A DNA stretch of 64,000 nucleotides from NCBI GenBank assembly GCA_963681505.1, contig OY811992.1:3163072-3227071 (forward strand), read 5' to 3'. Below are positions 1 through 12,193 of the stretch, piece by piece. A program made the position numbers and the translations under genes. The stretch comes from Eunapius fragilis (Eukaryota; Porifera; Demospongiae; Spongillida; Spongillidae). The notes beneath the pieces are model-generated. The model did not search any database. It saw nothing but the letters and a program-made list of their open reading frames with translations, and was not told the origin of the DNA. How positions within the stretch are numbered: position 1 is the first letter of the stretch; each line of letters begins with the position of its first letter.

Positions 1-82
1 TCAACTGGACAAGGCAAGAGTTCATGTTTATTAATTTTATTACTTTGATAAGATCTTTTTATTATTAATATACCCGACACAG

Positions 83-1805
83 AAAGAGTTAGAAGTTCAA
101 GCCCTTCAGTCAAAACTCAGACTGGTCGAGGAAGACTTGGAAAAGGCGGAAGGTCTTGCCCATGAGCACCGCAGAAAAGCCGAGGATAAAGAGACGGCTC
201 TAGAGGAACATTTCAGGTGGGTACTACTATGCGCGCTGTAGTCTAATCGCGATGTAAGCTAGCGCTTTGTCGTAAAATTGGTCGAATATAGTTCAGCAGT
301 TCAGCCAAAACATAGTTAATACCATCCATTGTGAAAAAAGTTCCGAACGAATTTTACCATATTGGGTCAAAACAAAATGCATCACCTGCGAGGCTTCTTT
401 ATCCCGCAAAGGGCCTGGATACGAGTATGTAATTTAATAACGATTAACGACCGTTCATTAAGCCTCAGCTCTATGGCGTCGTCGTAATAAAGCAAGCTGT
501 TCTAATATTGCCTCCTATGCATTGTAGAACAATAACCGTTTCCGTTCCCAATCTTTATAGTCTATTCTCTATCCCTAGGGAACTAAAGAAGTTGCAGAGT
601 ACCCAGGCCACCGATTATGATCAGGTACATTCAGTGGTCCTTTAAAGGAGGGAGGGTGATGCTGCTATTGTTTTGTATTATTTTAACTTGGTTTCACTTG
701 TACTCATGCCTCCAGAAAGAGTCCTTGTCTGAGAGAGTTAGAAGTCAAGACAATCGACTGCAGGACCTGGAGAAGCAAGTCGAGGAGGCAAGCTCCTTGT
801 GGGCCTTGTGGTGTGTGGGAGGGTATCCAATAGGAATGTAGCTATGCGCAATAACAATGCGTGGGCATGCAGGATGTGTTACAAAGGTGTTATAGTGTAT
901 ATCTCCATGGCTACGCTTAAGAGTAGGATAGGCTTCGTTAGTGAAATTGTGCCAATAGCTTTGATATTCATGACATCACTTGTCGTGTGACCGTTGACCT
1001 TTAACGTTCCTTGCGTTCCCACTGTAGCTAAATGGACGCATTCGCCTGTACCAAGGAGACTTGGAGAAGGCTGAAGAAGAAAACTATAACTTCAAACAGT
1101 ACGTTTACATTTTCTGTGGGAGTTTTGGCAGTTACAGCATTTATATTCACCCTATCTGCCCCCCCCCCCCCCCCCCCCCCCTCATTCTCCCCCTCAACCG
1201 ACCCTCTTCCATCTTGTAAATTTCAGGCATATCAAGGAACTGGAGGCTCAACTAACTGAGAAACAACATGAGTTGGAGAGTAAAGTGAAATCTGACGAGC
1301 AGGTAACTATTAGCCCTCATCCACCATTTGGCTGTGATTAATGTATCATCGTCGGGTTGCATTGATTGCAACTGTGTCTGTTGATATGTTTTTAGGTCCC
1401 TGCAAAAAGAATGAGTTCGCTGGAACTTAATTTTTTTTTTTTTTTTCTATTTTAGGCAGGAAGCAGGGTGGATGTTTTACAGGATGAGGTCAGAAAGCTG
1501 AAGGACCAGCTGAGGGCTGAGGAGAACCGTGCTGATACGCTGGAGAGAGAGAAGAAACAGCTGGAACATAAGGTTGATGTCTTGGAAGGTGAGAAATGTG
1601 CCTGCTTTGTGCTAGCTGTGCTTTCAACACTGAACTTGTTGCATTTTTATGTGCAAATGGCTATTCTCTCTTTTCTTTTTCTTTCTCCTCTCTCTCTCTC
1701 TCTCTCTCTCTCATTCTCTTAGGTGATCTGGAACAAGCAGAGGCTGAACTTGAAAAGAAAGAACAGGAACTTCAGAGAACACTCCAAGAGCTTCAAGACA
1801 TCTAA
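83..1805 (+). CDS. TPM: tropomyosin-like coiled-coil protein, 5' end outside the window
   Basis: Seven exons in consistent phase: 83-216, 579-624, 716-787, 1028-1098, 1227-1302, 1456-1588 and 1723-1805 (TAA). They give 204 residues; the N-terminal exon must lie left of base 1. The translation is an uninterrupted heptad coiled coil with tropomyosin-type stretches (LRLVEEDLEKAE, then LNGRIRLYQGDLEKAEE) and a C-terminus LEQAEAELEKKEQELQRTLQ ending DI. Tropomyosins form parallel dimers along actin filaments and regulate myosin and other actin-binding proteins. The exon 716-787 ends at a GC donor (GAG|GCAAGC); reading through it joins QVEE to LNGRI and preserves the heptad. A second gene of the same family follows 0.5 kb downstream on the same strand. 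A different long coiled-coil protein is possible, but the fit to tropomyosin is good. Confidence 0.8.
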
Positions 1806-2326
1806 TCTCACTCACGCCACTCAATCAGTTTCTGTGAACTATCACAGTATCATTTCAGTTCAGGCTTTAACTGCGCATTGCTTGCACAGTGTAGGTATCT
1901 TAGATATTATTGTTTGTTTTTGAGAATTTGTTTGACTTTTAACTTTTAATTATCACTTGTCCAGTATGGGAGGGGCCACTGCTTATCGTCATTATTAAAT
2001 ATGAATATGGTTACGCATGCGCTCGTTGTCGTCATGGCTCTTTTATACAAGTGTGATAATTGAGCTATATATCCGGTGTCAGTTCTATCTCACTCTAGTT
2101 TTCTCTCTTTCCTTTTGGTTGAAGCTGCACTCAAATGTGAGTTTAGCCGGCATGGACACTGTTTGTAAATAGCGATCCAGCCTCTTGGTTCAACGTACAA
2201 GTATGGCTGCGTGTATGGTTTTGTTATTTGCCTGATAAGGAAGCCAGCTGGTTCGTCAGATCAGTTTACCTCGACACTAAGTAATTACAGATTTATTGGG
2301 TTTTTATGGTTACAATTTACAGCGTC
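1806..2326. promoter_or_regulatory. intergenic region between two tropomyosin genes
   Basis: This holds the 3' end of the first gene and presumably the promoter and 5' UTR of the second. A CT-rich stretch (2085-2115) follows the AT-rich TGAGCTATATATCC, which could act as a TATA-like element. No RNA gene or repeat was seen. Confidence 0.3.
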
Positions 2327-2557
2327 ATGGAAGCAATTAAGAAGAAGCTGGCAATTTTGAAGGAAGAAAAGGAAGCGGCTGTCGAGAAAGCAGAGGAGGC
2401 GGAACGCCAAAAGAAAGACGCCAGTCCAGAGCAGAAGCGGTTAGCGATTGCTTTGCAAAGTGGGAGGGGTGTGTGAGGGGAGGGGGGGAGGAAGGGAGAA
2501 TATGGAGTGCCCCAAGGGTGTTGGGGGAGGAGGAAACATGACGTGTGCAGGAGGGTG

Positions 2558-2588
<31 letters not shown>

Positions 2589-4246
2589 GCGGTACTTGTC
2601 GTAAGTTGTGGCATGTAGTCCACATCGGGGAGGGGGGGGGCTTATAAAAGACTTTATACCCACGGAGCAGCGAGCTTGCGCTGTATCGCTGTCCCACCCA
2701 TACGAGAGCTCACGCTACCAATGATGAAGGAGTTTATGCTGTTTTTATTTCAGGGCATTCTTTAGAACAGCTGCTCCGCGTTTGCAGGCGCGGCATTGCT
2801 CTCATAGTTTGTATGTCTTGCCTCATAAGCTGATGCTATGCACCAGTTGGGCAATGGAGGTTTTTGGCCACCAAACCTCCATTATCTAGCTACATGGACC
2901 TATTCAGCTTCCCTCTTGCCTATCAATGCTAGATTCCTTCACTAGTGCTGCTGGGATATGAATTACTTGACCTTACTTTATGGAACAGTTAACAGTGCTT
3001 ACCAACACATGGTGCTGTGTGCTTTCGTAGTGTTGCCATATATGGGTGGTGTTTATGTTTGCATGTGCAACTATGGTGGCTGTAGTAAGCTTTATCTGGG
3101 CTGGTATGGGTATGTACAGTACACAAGCATATTCATATATTCATCAGAACTAGCCTGCTACAAATCCATAGTGAGTATCCATCTTTCACTACATTACAGA
3201 AGAGGGGGGGTGCCATTGCTTTACAGGAGAGGGGGGTGTCATTGCATTATAGAAGATGGGGGGGGGGTGTCATTACATTAAAGGAGAAGGGGGTGTCATT
3301 GCATTAAAGGAGTCGGGAGTGTCATTGCATTAAAGGAGTCGCGGGGGTGTCATTGCATTACAGGCTGAGCAAGAGGTGCAGAACCTGACCAGAAAGCTAA
3401 AGCTGTTGGAAGCTGATTTGGAACAGTCAGAAGACAAGGCGACAGACAGCGAAAAGAAGTTCAGAGTTGCGGAGGCACAAGTGGAGGAGCTACAGAGAGA
3501 GAAGAAGCAGATGGAAAACCAGATTGGAATGTTGGAGAGTGAGTGTGCATGGGGGAGGGGGTGGGGTCTAATGCATGTGCATGGGAGGGTGTGTGTACAT
3601 GGAAGGGGGAGGGGGTCTGTGCATGTGCTGTTTGAGAAGCTTGGCTGATGGTTTTAGGGCACTTTCTAGCGCTCAACCTCTGTCAATCTCTTTGAGTTTG
3701 AATATAGGATGGTAGGCATACTGTTGAGCATACATTTACTGTTTACCAACTGCTGGCAGTCATGGTGCGGAGCATTGTGTTGGTTGTATTCTGACTATGT
3801 CCTTAGTTTGTATGGGTAGATTTGCTGCAGTTATTGCAGAGTGATGCTTGGGGGGGGGGGGAGCTTCTGAAATAATCACACACATGCTTTAGAGGTGTTT
3901 ATGCTGGAGCAATACGCAGAGAGCAGGGTAATATATGCATAACATATGGGGTCTTTCAGTGGCTAACTAAAGGTTCCCTTCCACCACACCATCACCTGGA
4001 TCTGGTTTTAAGCAATGGTAGATACAGCATAGCTTTGACATCTTCATGCCAGCGTCTGTGTATAAAAAGATTTGTGATCCTATTTGTATTAGGTTCACTG
4101 CTTCGTGTTACTGTGCAATGAAGTAGGTATATACCCTCGGCCCCAGCTGTAGCTATTCTGTGCTGTAATACCTGTTTAGTAAACACTTTATCCTTTACTC
4201 CATCTGCTATTACTTCAAGTAGCTACTGTTATGCTAAGGTAGTACA

Positions 4247-4323
<77 letters not shown>

Positions 4324-5416
4324 GTGCTGGGATTAGTTCTACCTCTGCTGGCACAACACAAGATCATACTTCTGCACAGCAATGTGAACAAGAACTACAT
4401 GTATGTGGGAACAGTGCAGATAGTGGGACCATATGGGACAGTACACAGATAGTGGGACCACACGGGGACAGTACACAGATAGTGGGACCACACGGGGACA
4501 GTACACAGATAGTGGGACCACATGGGGACAGTACATAGATAGTGGGACCACATGGGGACAGTACACAGATAGTGGGACCACATGGGGACAGTACACAGAT
4601 AGTGGAACCACATGGGGACAGTACACAGATAGTGGAACCACATGGGTACAGTACACAGATGGTGGATATGTAAGTACAGTATAGGTATCATATGGGGAAG
4701 GGGGTTTCCCTTACAATTTCATGGTGTGTACATGGACAAGAAGATAGAGGCCATTAGCTACATGTAGGTGTACCCCCAAAGCACACACTATGTCACTGCC
4801 AGCCAAATGAATGATATCATCGTACGTGGTCCATTGAAAATTGTCCATACATGAGCGCACCATATCTGTAATGGGCTGTGGTGTATTTGGACACACCCAT
4901 AACCCCTCCAGCTGGTGTCTGGCATTTTTACTGGATGGAAAAAAAAAACGAGGGCTACACTTTTATGTTGCATGCCTTGTCGACATGCCACGCCCACCAC
5001 CATGTCTGTTGCCTTTGATGCTGGAGGGCACTGTTGATGGCGGCTTTCATGTTGTGCAGAGGAGAATGCTGAAGAGAAAGTTTGGAAGCTGAGGGAAGAG
5101 GTGAAGGAGAAAGACATGCAAAACGAGGAGCTTAGGAGAACAAACAAACAGCTGGAGCACCAAATTTCCACACTGGAAGGTGAAAGATCAGTTTGTGGCT
5201 TTTTTTTGCTCACTTTACATCTGGGCTCCACCACCCAACCCTGGTGTTCTCAATGCTACAACATGCCACTCAATCCATACTTTTTGATTTTGGTTTTTTT
5301 GCGTTGACATCTTTTATTGGGATTCTTTATCTTTTAACCTTTTCCATCTCTGATGCACAGACTTTCATAGACCATTTTTTAAGCCCTGATTTGTTTTCTT
5401 GCATTAATAGGTGTAG

Positions 5417-5461
<45 letters not shown>

Positions 5462-5679
5462 TTTGAAAACTGATTGAGGTTTTTTGCTTGGTGTGCAGTA
5501 AATTTAAAACTGCCGCGGTAACAGATTAGTATCTATGTTCCGATACTTTCTTGTTTCTCTTTGATAACCAAACTCTCTCCCTTATTGTCTCTGCAGCTGA
5601 TCTGGAGCAAGCGGAACTGAATTACGACAAAGTCAAACGTGAACTGGAGACCACTCTTTCAGAACTTCAGGAGATGTAG
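2327..5679 (+). CDS. TPM: second tropomyosin-like gene, short form
   Basis: The first exon starts at ATG 2327 with MEAIKKKLAILKEEKEAAVE, very close to the classical tropomyosin start MDAIKKK. Further exons are 3364-3538, 5060-5179 and 5597-5679 (TAG), all joining in phase. The end of exon 1 is uncertain; a phase-0 GT at 2471 is the best fit. The protein is about 173 residues and coiled coil throughout (AEQEVQNLTRKLKLLEADLE; end LETTLSELQEM). It is a tandem paralog of the upstream gene but lacks the part encoded there by exons 579-624 to 1227-1302, so it is shorter than a usual 284-residue tropomyosin. Either exons were lost, or small exons in 3539-5059 were missed. Introns contain minisatellites (3195-3363, 4430-4662). 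Confidence 0.75.
3195..3363 (+). repeat. G-rich minisatellite ending at a splice acceptor
   Basis: About six imperfect units of 25-33 bp, each with GTGTCATTGCATTA(C/A)AGG followed by a purine-rich GGAGGGGG block. The last unit supplies the acceptor CATTACAG of the tropomyosin exon starting at 3364. Confidence 0.85.
4247..4320 (+). repeat. (CA)n microsatellite
   Basis: An uninterrupted CA dinucleotide tract in the intron of the second tropomyosin gene. A second tract lies at 5417-5457. Confidence 0.95.
4430..4662 (+). repeat. 30-bp minisatellite, about 7.5 copies
   Basis: Tandem units GGGACAGTACACAGATAGTG plus GGACCACATG with few substitutions, inside an intron. The 30-bp period keeps three frames open, which explains apparent repetitive ORFs on both strands; coding is not supported. 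Confidence 0.95.
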
Positions 5680-6047
5680 GAGTTTTACATCGACAACAAC
5701 ACTTAGCAACAACTTTGCCCTTTTTAAAAAAAGAAATACAGTAGTTATGTGTGTTACTGTATATACTATTTTTTGCACCACGTTCAACTGACTACATAAC
5801 ACTGGGTAAACTATTTCTCCACTCTGGTGCATTGTTATTTGGGAGAGGGGAAAGACATGCACTCCCTAAAAGGTCGGTGTATGGACTGAAACCCTGCACC
5901 TCACCATCAACAAGCGCCACCGTATACCCATCTGGAGATCACCTAGTCTATACAGGTTGAATGCTTGTTTGAAAACAATTACAACAGTAAGAACATCTGA
6001 ATGCTGAGGGACAACAAGTGTGTATCAAGAGATAGTGGTGGTGTGTG
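5680..6047. other. convergent intergenic gap
   Basis: This lies between the stop of the second tropomyosin gene (+) and the stop of the coiled-coil gene (-). It holds both 3' UTRs; no repeat or ORF of interest was seen. Confidence 0.5.
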
Positions 6048-7167
6048 CTAAGTTTTGTCCCCAAAGACCTTCTGTAGGGCCTGCTGTCTTTGGGCAAGAC
6101 TGCTCTCTTCCAATGACTTGAGTGTCTGAAAGAAGTGGTTTCCAAACACAGAAATTGCCTCAACTGCTACACAGAGAGAGTGGTGGGGTGTGTGTGGAGT
6201 CTATGCTACTCTCTAGTGCTTAAGCAAGGACCAATCCTTCACGCTGAACACACACACACACACGCACCTGGTGTTTGGTTCTCTGAAGACTCCTGTTCAC
6301 TATGGTTGGAAGGAACCTTCAGTTTTTCCAGTGTTCTCAGGAGCTGGGGGGAAGAGGTGGTATAACAAACGATATCTGCACACAAAGGACCCAGGTGTAT
6401 GTACTAGGTGTCCACCAATGCATGCACACAGGAAACACAGGGTTAATTGTGTGGTGCCGAAGCCAAGAGGCTACCCGAGGTGCTGGAAGGATTGCATATA
6501 TTTATAAAAATTTTGGTAGTCCGGATGAGTGTTGAGCACAGATTCAAGAAGCCTGATCCCAAATTACACTAAGACCACTGTGGGGGGGGGGGGGCTTCAG
6601 GGCCTCCAGCCATCATACCCCAAGAACCTATCCCTAAAAATATATATTTAAAAAAAGGGGCAACTACCGTTTTTTTTTCTTTCTGTGTACATGTACAGAG
6701 GCTGTGTGTGCAAACCACTTTTTTACCAGGGGACTCTGAGACTTGAACACAACCAGGAACCTCTTAAGGGCATCGTCTGATGCCTCACGGCTAAGCTCTG
6801 TATAAGCAGTCAGGATACCTGATAAGGGCAGGAATGGTGGGAAGATGAGTTATGAATGCATCTGTCCACCAATCACCTCTCATGCTGAACAAAGGGGGGG
6901 GGGGGCAGACCTTCCATTGGCTGGCATATTGCTTCCTGCAGTGACTGTTCGAAAACCTTGTATCCATCCCTACAATAACAACAACACACATAGCCTCACT
7001 CCCTCCTCCCCCCCCCCTCCCCCCCCCCCCTCCCTTAACGTAATGTACACCATGCATACCTCAATGCCTGGAACAGACAGTGAATGTAATTCACTTGAGC
7101 TCCATACACAGACTTGTGGAATTCCAACTCGGCTTGCAGAGCCTCTAACTAAGTGTGTGTGCGTGCA

Positions 7168-7217
<50 letters not shown>

Positions 7218-10200
7218 GTGTGTGTGTGGGTGTGTGTGCATGCGTGTGTGAGGTGGTGAATAAAGTTTTAGCTTCTTCACTATCAGAATGCACACACAGT
7301 ACACCCACACTACATACCCTAACGGTTGTCATGTGGTGCTGGTAGCTGAATGACTTAACAGCTGCCTCCATTACCGATTTCACCTAAAATATCAATTGAA
7401 TCACATGGGAAGGCCGGTGTTCAGTATAAGACAAGTAACCAGATATGGAGAGCCTTGTTAGAGTTACTGAAGTAGTTACATACCTCTGCCTTGCCCCGTA
7501 AAGCAGGGGGTAATTGCTCCAAGATGGCATCAGTGGTTACTGGTAACTCTGAATCAGGCACCTCTGCCCCCCTCAGAGGTCCCTGAGAATATCGAAAAAG
7601 GTGTGTGTGTGTGTGGGGGGGGGTGCATAAATTTAGAAAGGAGAGTACGTGTATGCTGAGGTATGCTCTTAACTTTGAAATTTGTCCAGTGTTCCCAAAC
7701 ATCACAATTGTATTCATTAGTAACCCTCAACAACTACCAATCCATGAATGATTTCACCTTTAATCATCAAAGTTAAATAGTTTTGTTAAATAACTTGGTC
7801 CATTTGATCTCAACAATTCTTTTTCCACACCAACGCATGTATGCAGAGAGTTAAACATGAGATAAGCTAAACCCATGGGGTTCCAGGGGTTAAAGAGATA
7901 AGCTTACCCATGGGGCTCCAAGGGTTAAGGTGATAAGCTTACCATGGAGCTCCAGGGGTTAAGAAGATAAGCTAAACCCATGGAGCTCCAGGGGTTAAAG
8001 AGATAAGCTAAACCCATGGGGCTCCAAGGGTTAAGAAGATAAGCTTACCATGGAGCTCCAGGGGTTAAAGAGATAAGCTAAACCCATGGAGCTCCAGGGG
8101 TTAAAGAGATAAGCTAAACCCATGGGCTCCAGGGGTTAAAGAGATAAGCGTACCCAGGGACTCCAGGGGTTAAGGAGATAAGCTTACCCAGGGTTTAAAA
8201 CCATGAGACTCCATGGGTTAAAGAGTTATGCTTACCCATGGGGCTCCAGGGGTTAAAGAGATAAGCTTACTCATGGGGCTCCAGGGGTTAAAGAAATAAG
8301 CTTACCCATGGGGCTTTAGGGGTTAAAGAGATAAGCTTACTCATGGGGCTCCAGGGGTTAAAGAGATAAGCTTACCCACGGGGCTTCTGGCATAAGAAGA
8401 GACAGGCACAAGAGATCATGACAACATTCTCCAATCCGCCTGCAGTTGTCCTGCACAACATTGCTGAGGTGGTCTTCCATCGGACTGGTCAGGTGGGCTG
8501 TGTTGGTGGGCGTGGTTTCAAGCGAAGCCTGCAGCCTGCACAGGTTGCCATAGAGACAGGCCAATTTGCTCTCGAGGTGACCCTATTAACAACACAGAGA
8601 TTCATCACACTCCACCCCACCACCACCACCACCCCCACTACACATATGCATACCACTTGTTTTAGATTGATGTGATCTGTCCGGCCCCTGCACACGTCTA
8701 GGATGGTGATGGGTCCCATGTCCTTTGAGAGGCTCCAGCGATCATCTGATGACTTCTTCACTGGCTTTAGGAACCGTCCAATGGATAGCAGAGGTTTATT
8801 TACACACTCAGTTGCCTGATATGGGTGGAGGAGGATGGAGAGGGTGAAGATAGTGTAAGTGTGTCAGTGACCGTTAAAAAGCAAGGCAACAGAGGCTTTG
8901 AACAAGACTGTCCCTATAGGCACATGTAAGCACACACATACACACACACACACTCACATGCACATTAACACACACATTACATACACACACTAACACACAC
9001 ACATTAACACACAAGTCAATATGGAGTCATAGCATGGTGAGCAGGCATACACAGAGGGGACCACAAGCAGAAAGGAAGCAGTACACTACATAATGCACAC
9101 ATCTGTGCCCATGCCTCAGTGTACCCCTGCACCTCATTATCTCTGTCACAGTGTGAACCTCTCCCTCCCAATACCCACCCACCTTCCCAGTACCCACCTG
9201 CTCCACTCCCTCCCTCCCATCCCTCCCAATACACACCTGCTGCCCTCACTCCCTACAATACACACCTGCTCCACTCCCTCCCTCCCATCACACACCTGCT
9301 CCCCTCCCTCCCTCCCAATACACGCCTGCTCCACTCCCTCCCTCCCAATACACACCTCCTCCCCCTTGGCCAGCCTTCCTTTGATCACTTTCACTCTGTC
9401 CACGATATCATCAACATCCGGTTGTGTTAGAACCACTTGACCTTCATGAGTTTTCTTCAGACCCCTTGTAAGTTGACACATCATTTATCAACATCATACA
9501 TCTCCATCACCACCATCACACGTATGTAACAATGCTGGCATACAATGAAAGAAATCACACACGCAACACAAGACAATTCTGTATTTATTTTTGGCTGCTT
9601 ACTGAAACTTTTGCAGGAGCATGTCCATTGCATTTTGGAGATCAGAAAGAACATTGGTCCTGGTGCTTATTGCTTGGTTAAGAATTAGCACCTATTGGAG
9701 AGGCATACTACATAGGCATTTGGCCAAAACATGTACCACAAAGCCCATGAGAGCTACTAGGGTTGACTGTATAATACAATCGGCACCAATTTTCTTTGAA
9801 CTAGACAAGAAATCTTGATTTTGAAGGGTCCCCATGCTCATGAAATGGTTGTCCCACCCACAGGAAAAAAAAAAAACAGTACTTTTGTTAAAGCCTAAAT
9901 GTTTAACAAATGTTCAACATGAGATTGAAACCAAAACCTCCATGTGGTGACTGCTGCTGTTGCATGTACAAAGGCAAATGATGGCACACAGTATACACAT
10001 GATGCATAATTAAGCACCGAATCTTTATCCCAAACAACACCTCAACAGAGCCCTGGGTCTTCTGCTCTAATCTTAGCCCCTTAGGCACATTCCTGGGATT
10101 AAATAGCATCCCTCACTTACCTGTCTCTCCAACTGGAAGATCTGAGCCTTGAGCAGGTGTACCCTGCTTTCAGAGAAGTTCTCTGAAGGTGCTTCGTGGG

Positions 10201-11270
10201 TCAACTGGGTATAGAGTGACCTGTTACAGGGATGGAACCACAACATAAGCAGACTGCATCATTTTTTGGCTGTGCTACTATGGCAACATGCAGACTGCAT
10301 CATCTGTGAGCTGTGCTACTATGGCGACATGCAGATTGCATCATCTGTGAGCTGTGCTACTATGGCGACATGCAGACTGCATCATCTGTGAGCTGTGCTA
10401 CTAAAGTAGATGTTTGACTATGAAATAATTACCAGCAAGTTGAAATGCATGTCAACAACACCATGGAGTCATAAGTTTAGTTTATCTGCTTGGAATGGTA
10501 ATTTATTAGGATATCAAAATTATATGTATCTGCAGCCTGAGTCAGTGTCCCTTCCTTTATCAAGAGGCAGCAGTAACAGAGCCTAATGTCATGTGACGAC
10601 ATCAGTACCAGAGGCTGGCCCGCAGAACAAGATTAAAAGTGGGGGGGGGGGGGGGGGGGGGGTGGAGAACTGGCATACAGAAATCTAAATATAGAACATT
10701 CGTAGTTCAATAACCATAAATTGCAGTACCCCCCCCCCCCCCCCCACCCCCCCCCCGATAAATACGAGGGCATTGGGAATCTGATACGTTGAACATGCTC
10801 TTCAACGAGTCATTCTCACCTTATGGTTGCAAGTTCTTCTTTCAGTGCAGCATTTTCCAACCTCAGCTCCTGTTAACCAAAGCAGACATGATGTCGTTTT
10901 AATTTATTTACTCCCACATATTCCTGTCAAGGAAACGCTAGGTCACGTGCAGTAATATCAGCAGTAAGAGGTCCACCACGACAAAAGCGCGTGAGGTATT
11001 AACAAATGAGGACCAGACTTGGAAAATTCAAACTTCGCACTTCAAACATGCCGTAGAATGCGAACGTACAGCAACACCTGTTACATCGTACGGATCACGT
11101 GGTGTCAGGCCTTCTGTGGTGGCGGGTAGCTTTCTCCCTCCAGTACTCGACAGCGAGCCCTTCGCGCCTTTAGATGTGGAGCGCTGTGCCTTTTTTTCAA
11201 GCACCTTACGATTTGCGTCAGATTTTGGAAGTGATGCAGCTGACCTAGAAGACATCATTGGGCTGCGCAT
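6048..11270 (-). CDS. conserved-looking coiled-coil protein, function unknown
   Basis: Read on the minus strand as 13 exons in phase: 11270-11070, 10869-10820, 10220-10121, 9454-9356, 8815-8654, 8582-8376, 7582-7484, 7383-7318, 7148-7060, 6969-6911, 6818-6727, 6343-6268 and 6166-6048 (TAG). They give about 472 residues. The acceptor at 9454 is weak, so that exon start is uncertain. The N-terminus (MRSPMMSSRSAASLPKSD) is basic and Ser-rich, followed by a short coiled coil (ELRLENAALKEELATIR). The C-terminal half is helical and gene-like: LEALQAELEFHKSVYGAQVN, DGYKVFEQSLQEAICQPMEG, then an exon with ALKRFLVVFKSQSPL. I do not recognise the family and give no function. It is convergent with tropomyosin and divergent from the SLC19 gene. 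Two of its introns start with minisatellites that copy the splice donor. Confidence 0.7.
7155..7218. repeat. (GT)n microsatellite
   Basis: A GT tract interrupted by GCATGCGT, in an intron of the minus-strand coiled-coil gene just upstream of the acceptor at 7149-7150. Confidence 0.95.
7862..8375 (-). repeat. 35-bp minisatellite whose unit contains the splice donor
   Basis: About 14 units. On the minus strand each reads GTAAGCTTATCTCTTTAACC then CCTGGAGCCCCATGG, and the first starts exactly at the donor after the exon ending GAAGCCCCGTGG (8376). Unit ends (GGAGCCCCATGG) resemble that exon end at 10 of 12 bases, so every unit carries a potential donor. Confidence 0.9.
9165..9355 (-). repeat. 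30-bp minisatellite whose unit contains the splice donor
   Basis: On the minus strand, units GTGTGTATTGGGAGGGAGGG plus AGTGGAGCAG, about six copies. The array begins at the donor GAGGAG|GTGTGT of the exon ending at 9356; each unit junction GAGCAG|GTGTGT repeats that site. Confidence 0.9.
10249..10402 (+). repeat. 41-bp minisatellite, about 3.5 copies
   Basis: Tandem units containing GACTGCATCATCTGTGAGCT and GTGCTACTATGGCGACATGCA, in an intron of the coiled-coil gene. Confidence 0.9.
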
Positions 11271-12193
11271 GCGCGTTTAATAGACAGCAGGATCCATTTA
11301 GCTCTCGCAAGCCAAACCTACTTCGTTCGACGAAGGACTATTAGGTTCGACGTTTGTGCATTACTGATGGGCGGGGAAATAGTATAATGAGTGCCAGCGG
11401 AAATGCGTGCATTTCCAGATGCCCATCCGTCCCTATTCCCGTCATGTCCATCCCAATGCCCGTCCGCCGTGACGTGGTTACTACATGGTCAGGTATAATC
11501 ATTTTCAACTTCATTGTGTATGGTATTAATTTACACCAAAGATAAATAATAAAGTGCAGTGACACTTGGTCATAAATTTATTTGGGTGTCTTTAATATTT
11601 ACTTCATTGTTTAACGTTGATAGGATGCAATATTGGACAACGCAGTAGTATTGACCAATCATTTGTCCAGTGACAAACACGCATCTTGGTTTTCATTTTC
11701 CGTGTCTCCAGTGCATATTATCTCAGCTGGAGACATCTGATTTAGATCAACACAAACTTAAGAATATAAGACAAATGCTAACCTGTGCAGCGTTTGGCCG
11801 AGTCGGGTATCAAACCCGGGAAATTCTTTGCTGCATTCTTATAAAGGTAGAAAATGTGGGACAGCTTAACCTTCAACATGGCAGCAATCCCCTTCTTCAC
11901 AACACTGTGGGAAAGGGGGGGGGGGGGGGAGGGGGGGTGTCACCTATGAGCTTTCTTTGACTCTGAAACTCGTATTAACATAGTACAGTAAAGGTCAAGC
12001 ACACAACATCACAACAGTGTTGTCATTCTTTTCATTCTGACTCTATGGTACAAACACGGGTTAGTTCAGCAATTCCAATGAAATGAGTTAAAGTTCCGTA
12101 AAACTTCAGTTTACTGAATTTCATCTTTTTTTTTTTTTTTTCTTTTGCATTCGTTGCAGGAAGGCTAAAATAAAGCGCGTGTCAACTGTTACT
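11271..12193. promoter_or_regulatory. divergent promoter region
   Basis: Space between the start codons of the coiled-coil gene (-) and the SLC19 gene (+). A pyrimidine tract with CATTCGTTGCAG at 12149-12160 looks like an acceptor, so the SLC19 transcript probably has a non-coding first exon here. A G tract lies at 11915-11937. No TATA box stands out. Confidence 0.4.

Noticed and set aside
7862-8375. CRISPR-like regular repeats
   Set aside because: The units are contiguous minisatellite copies without unique spacers, in an intron of an animal gene. The same applies to 4430-4662.
11790-11825. tRNA-like B-box sequence (GGGTATCAAACCCGG)
   Set aside because: No matching A box or acceptor-stem pairing could be found on either strand; chance or SINE fragment.
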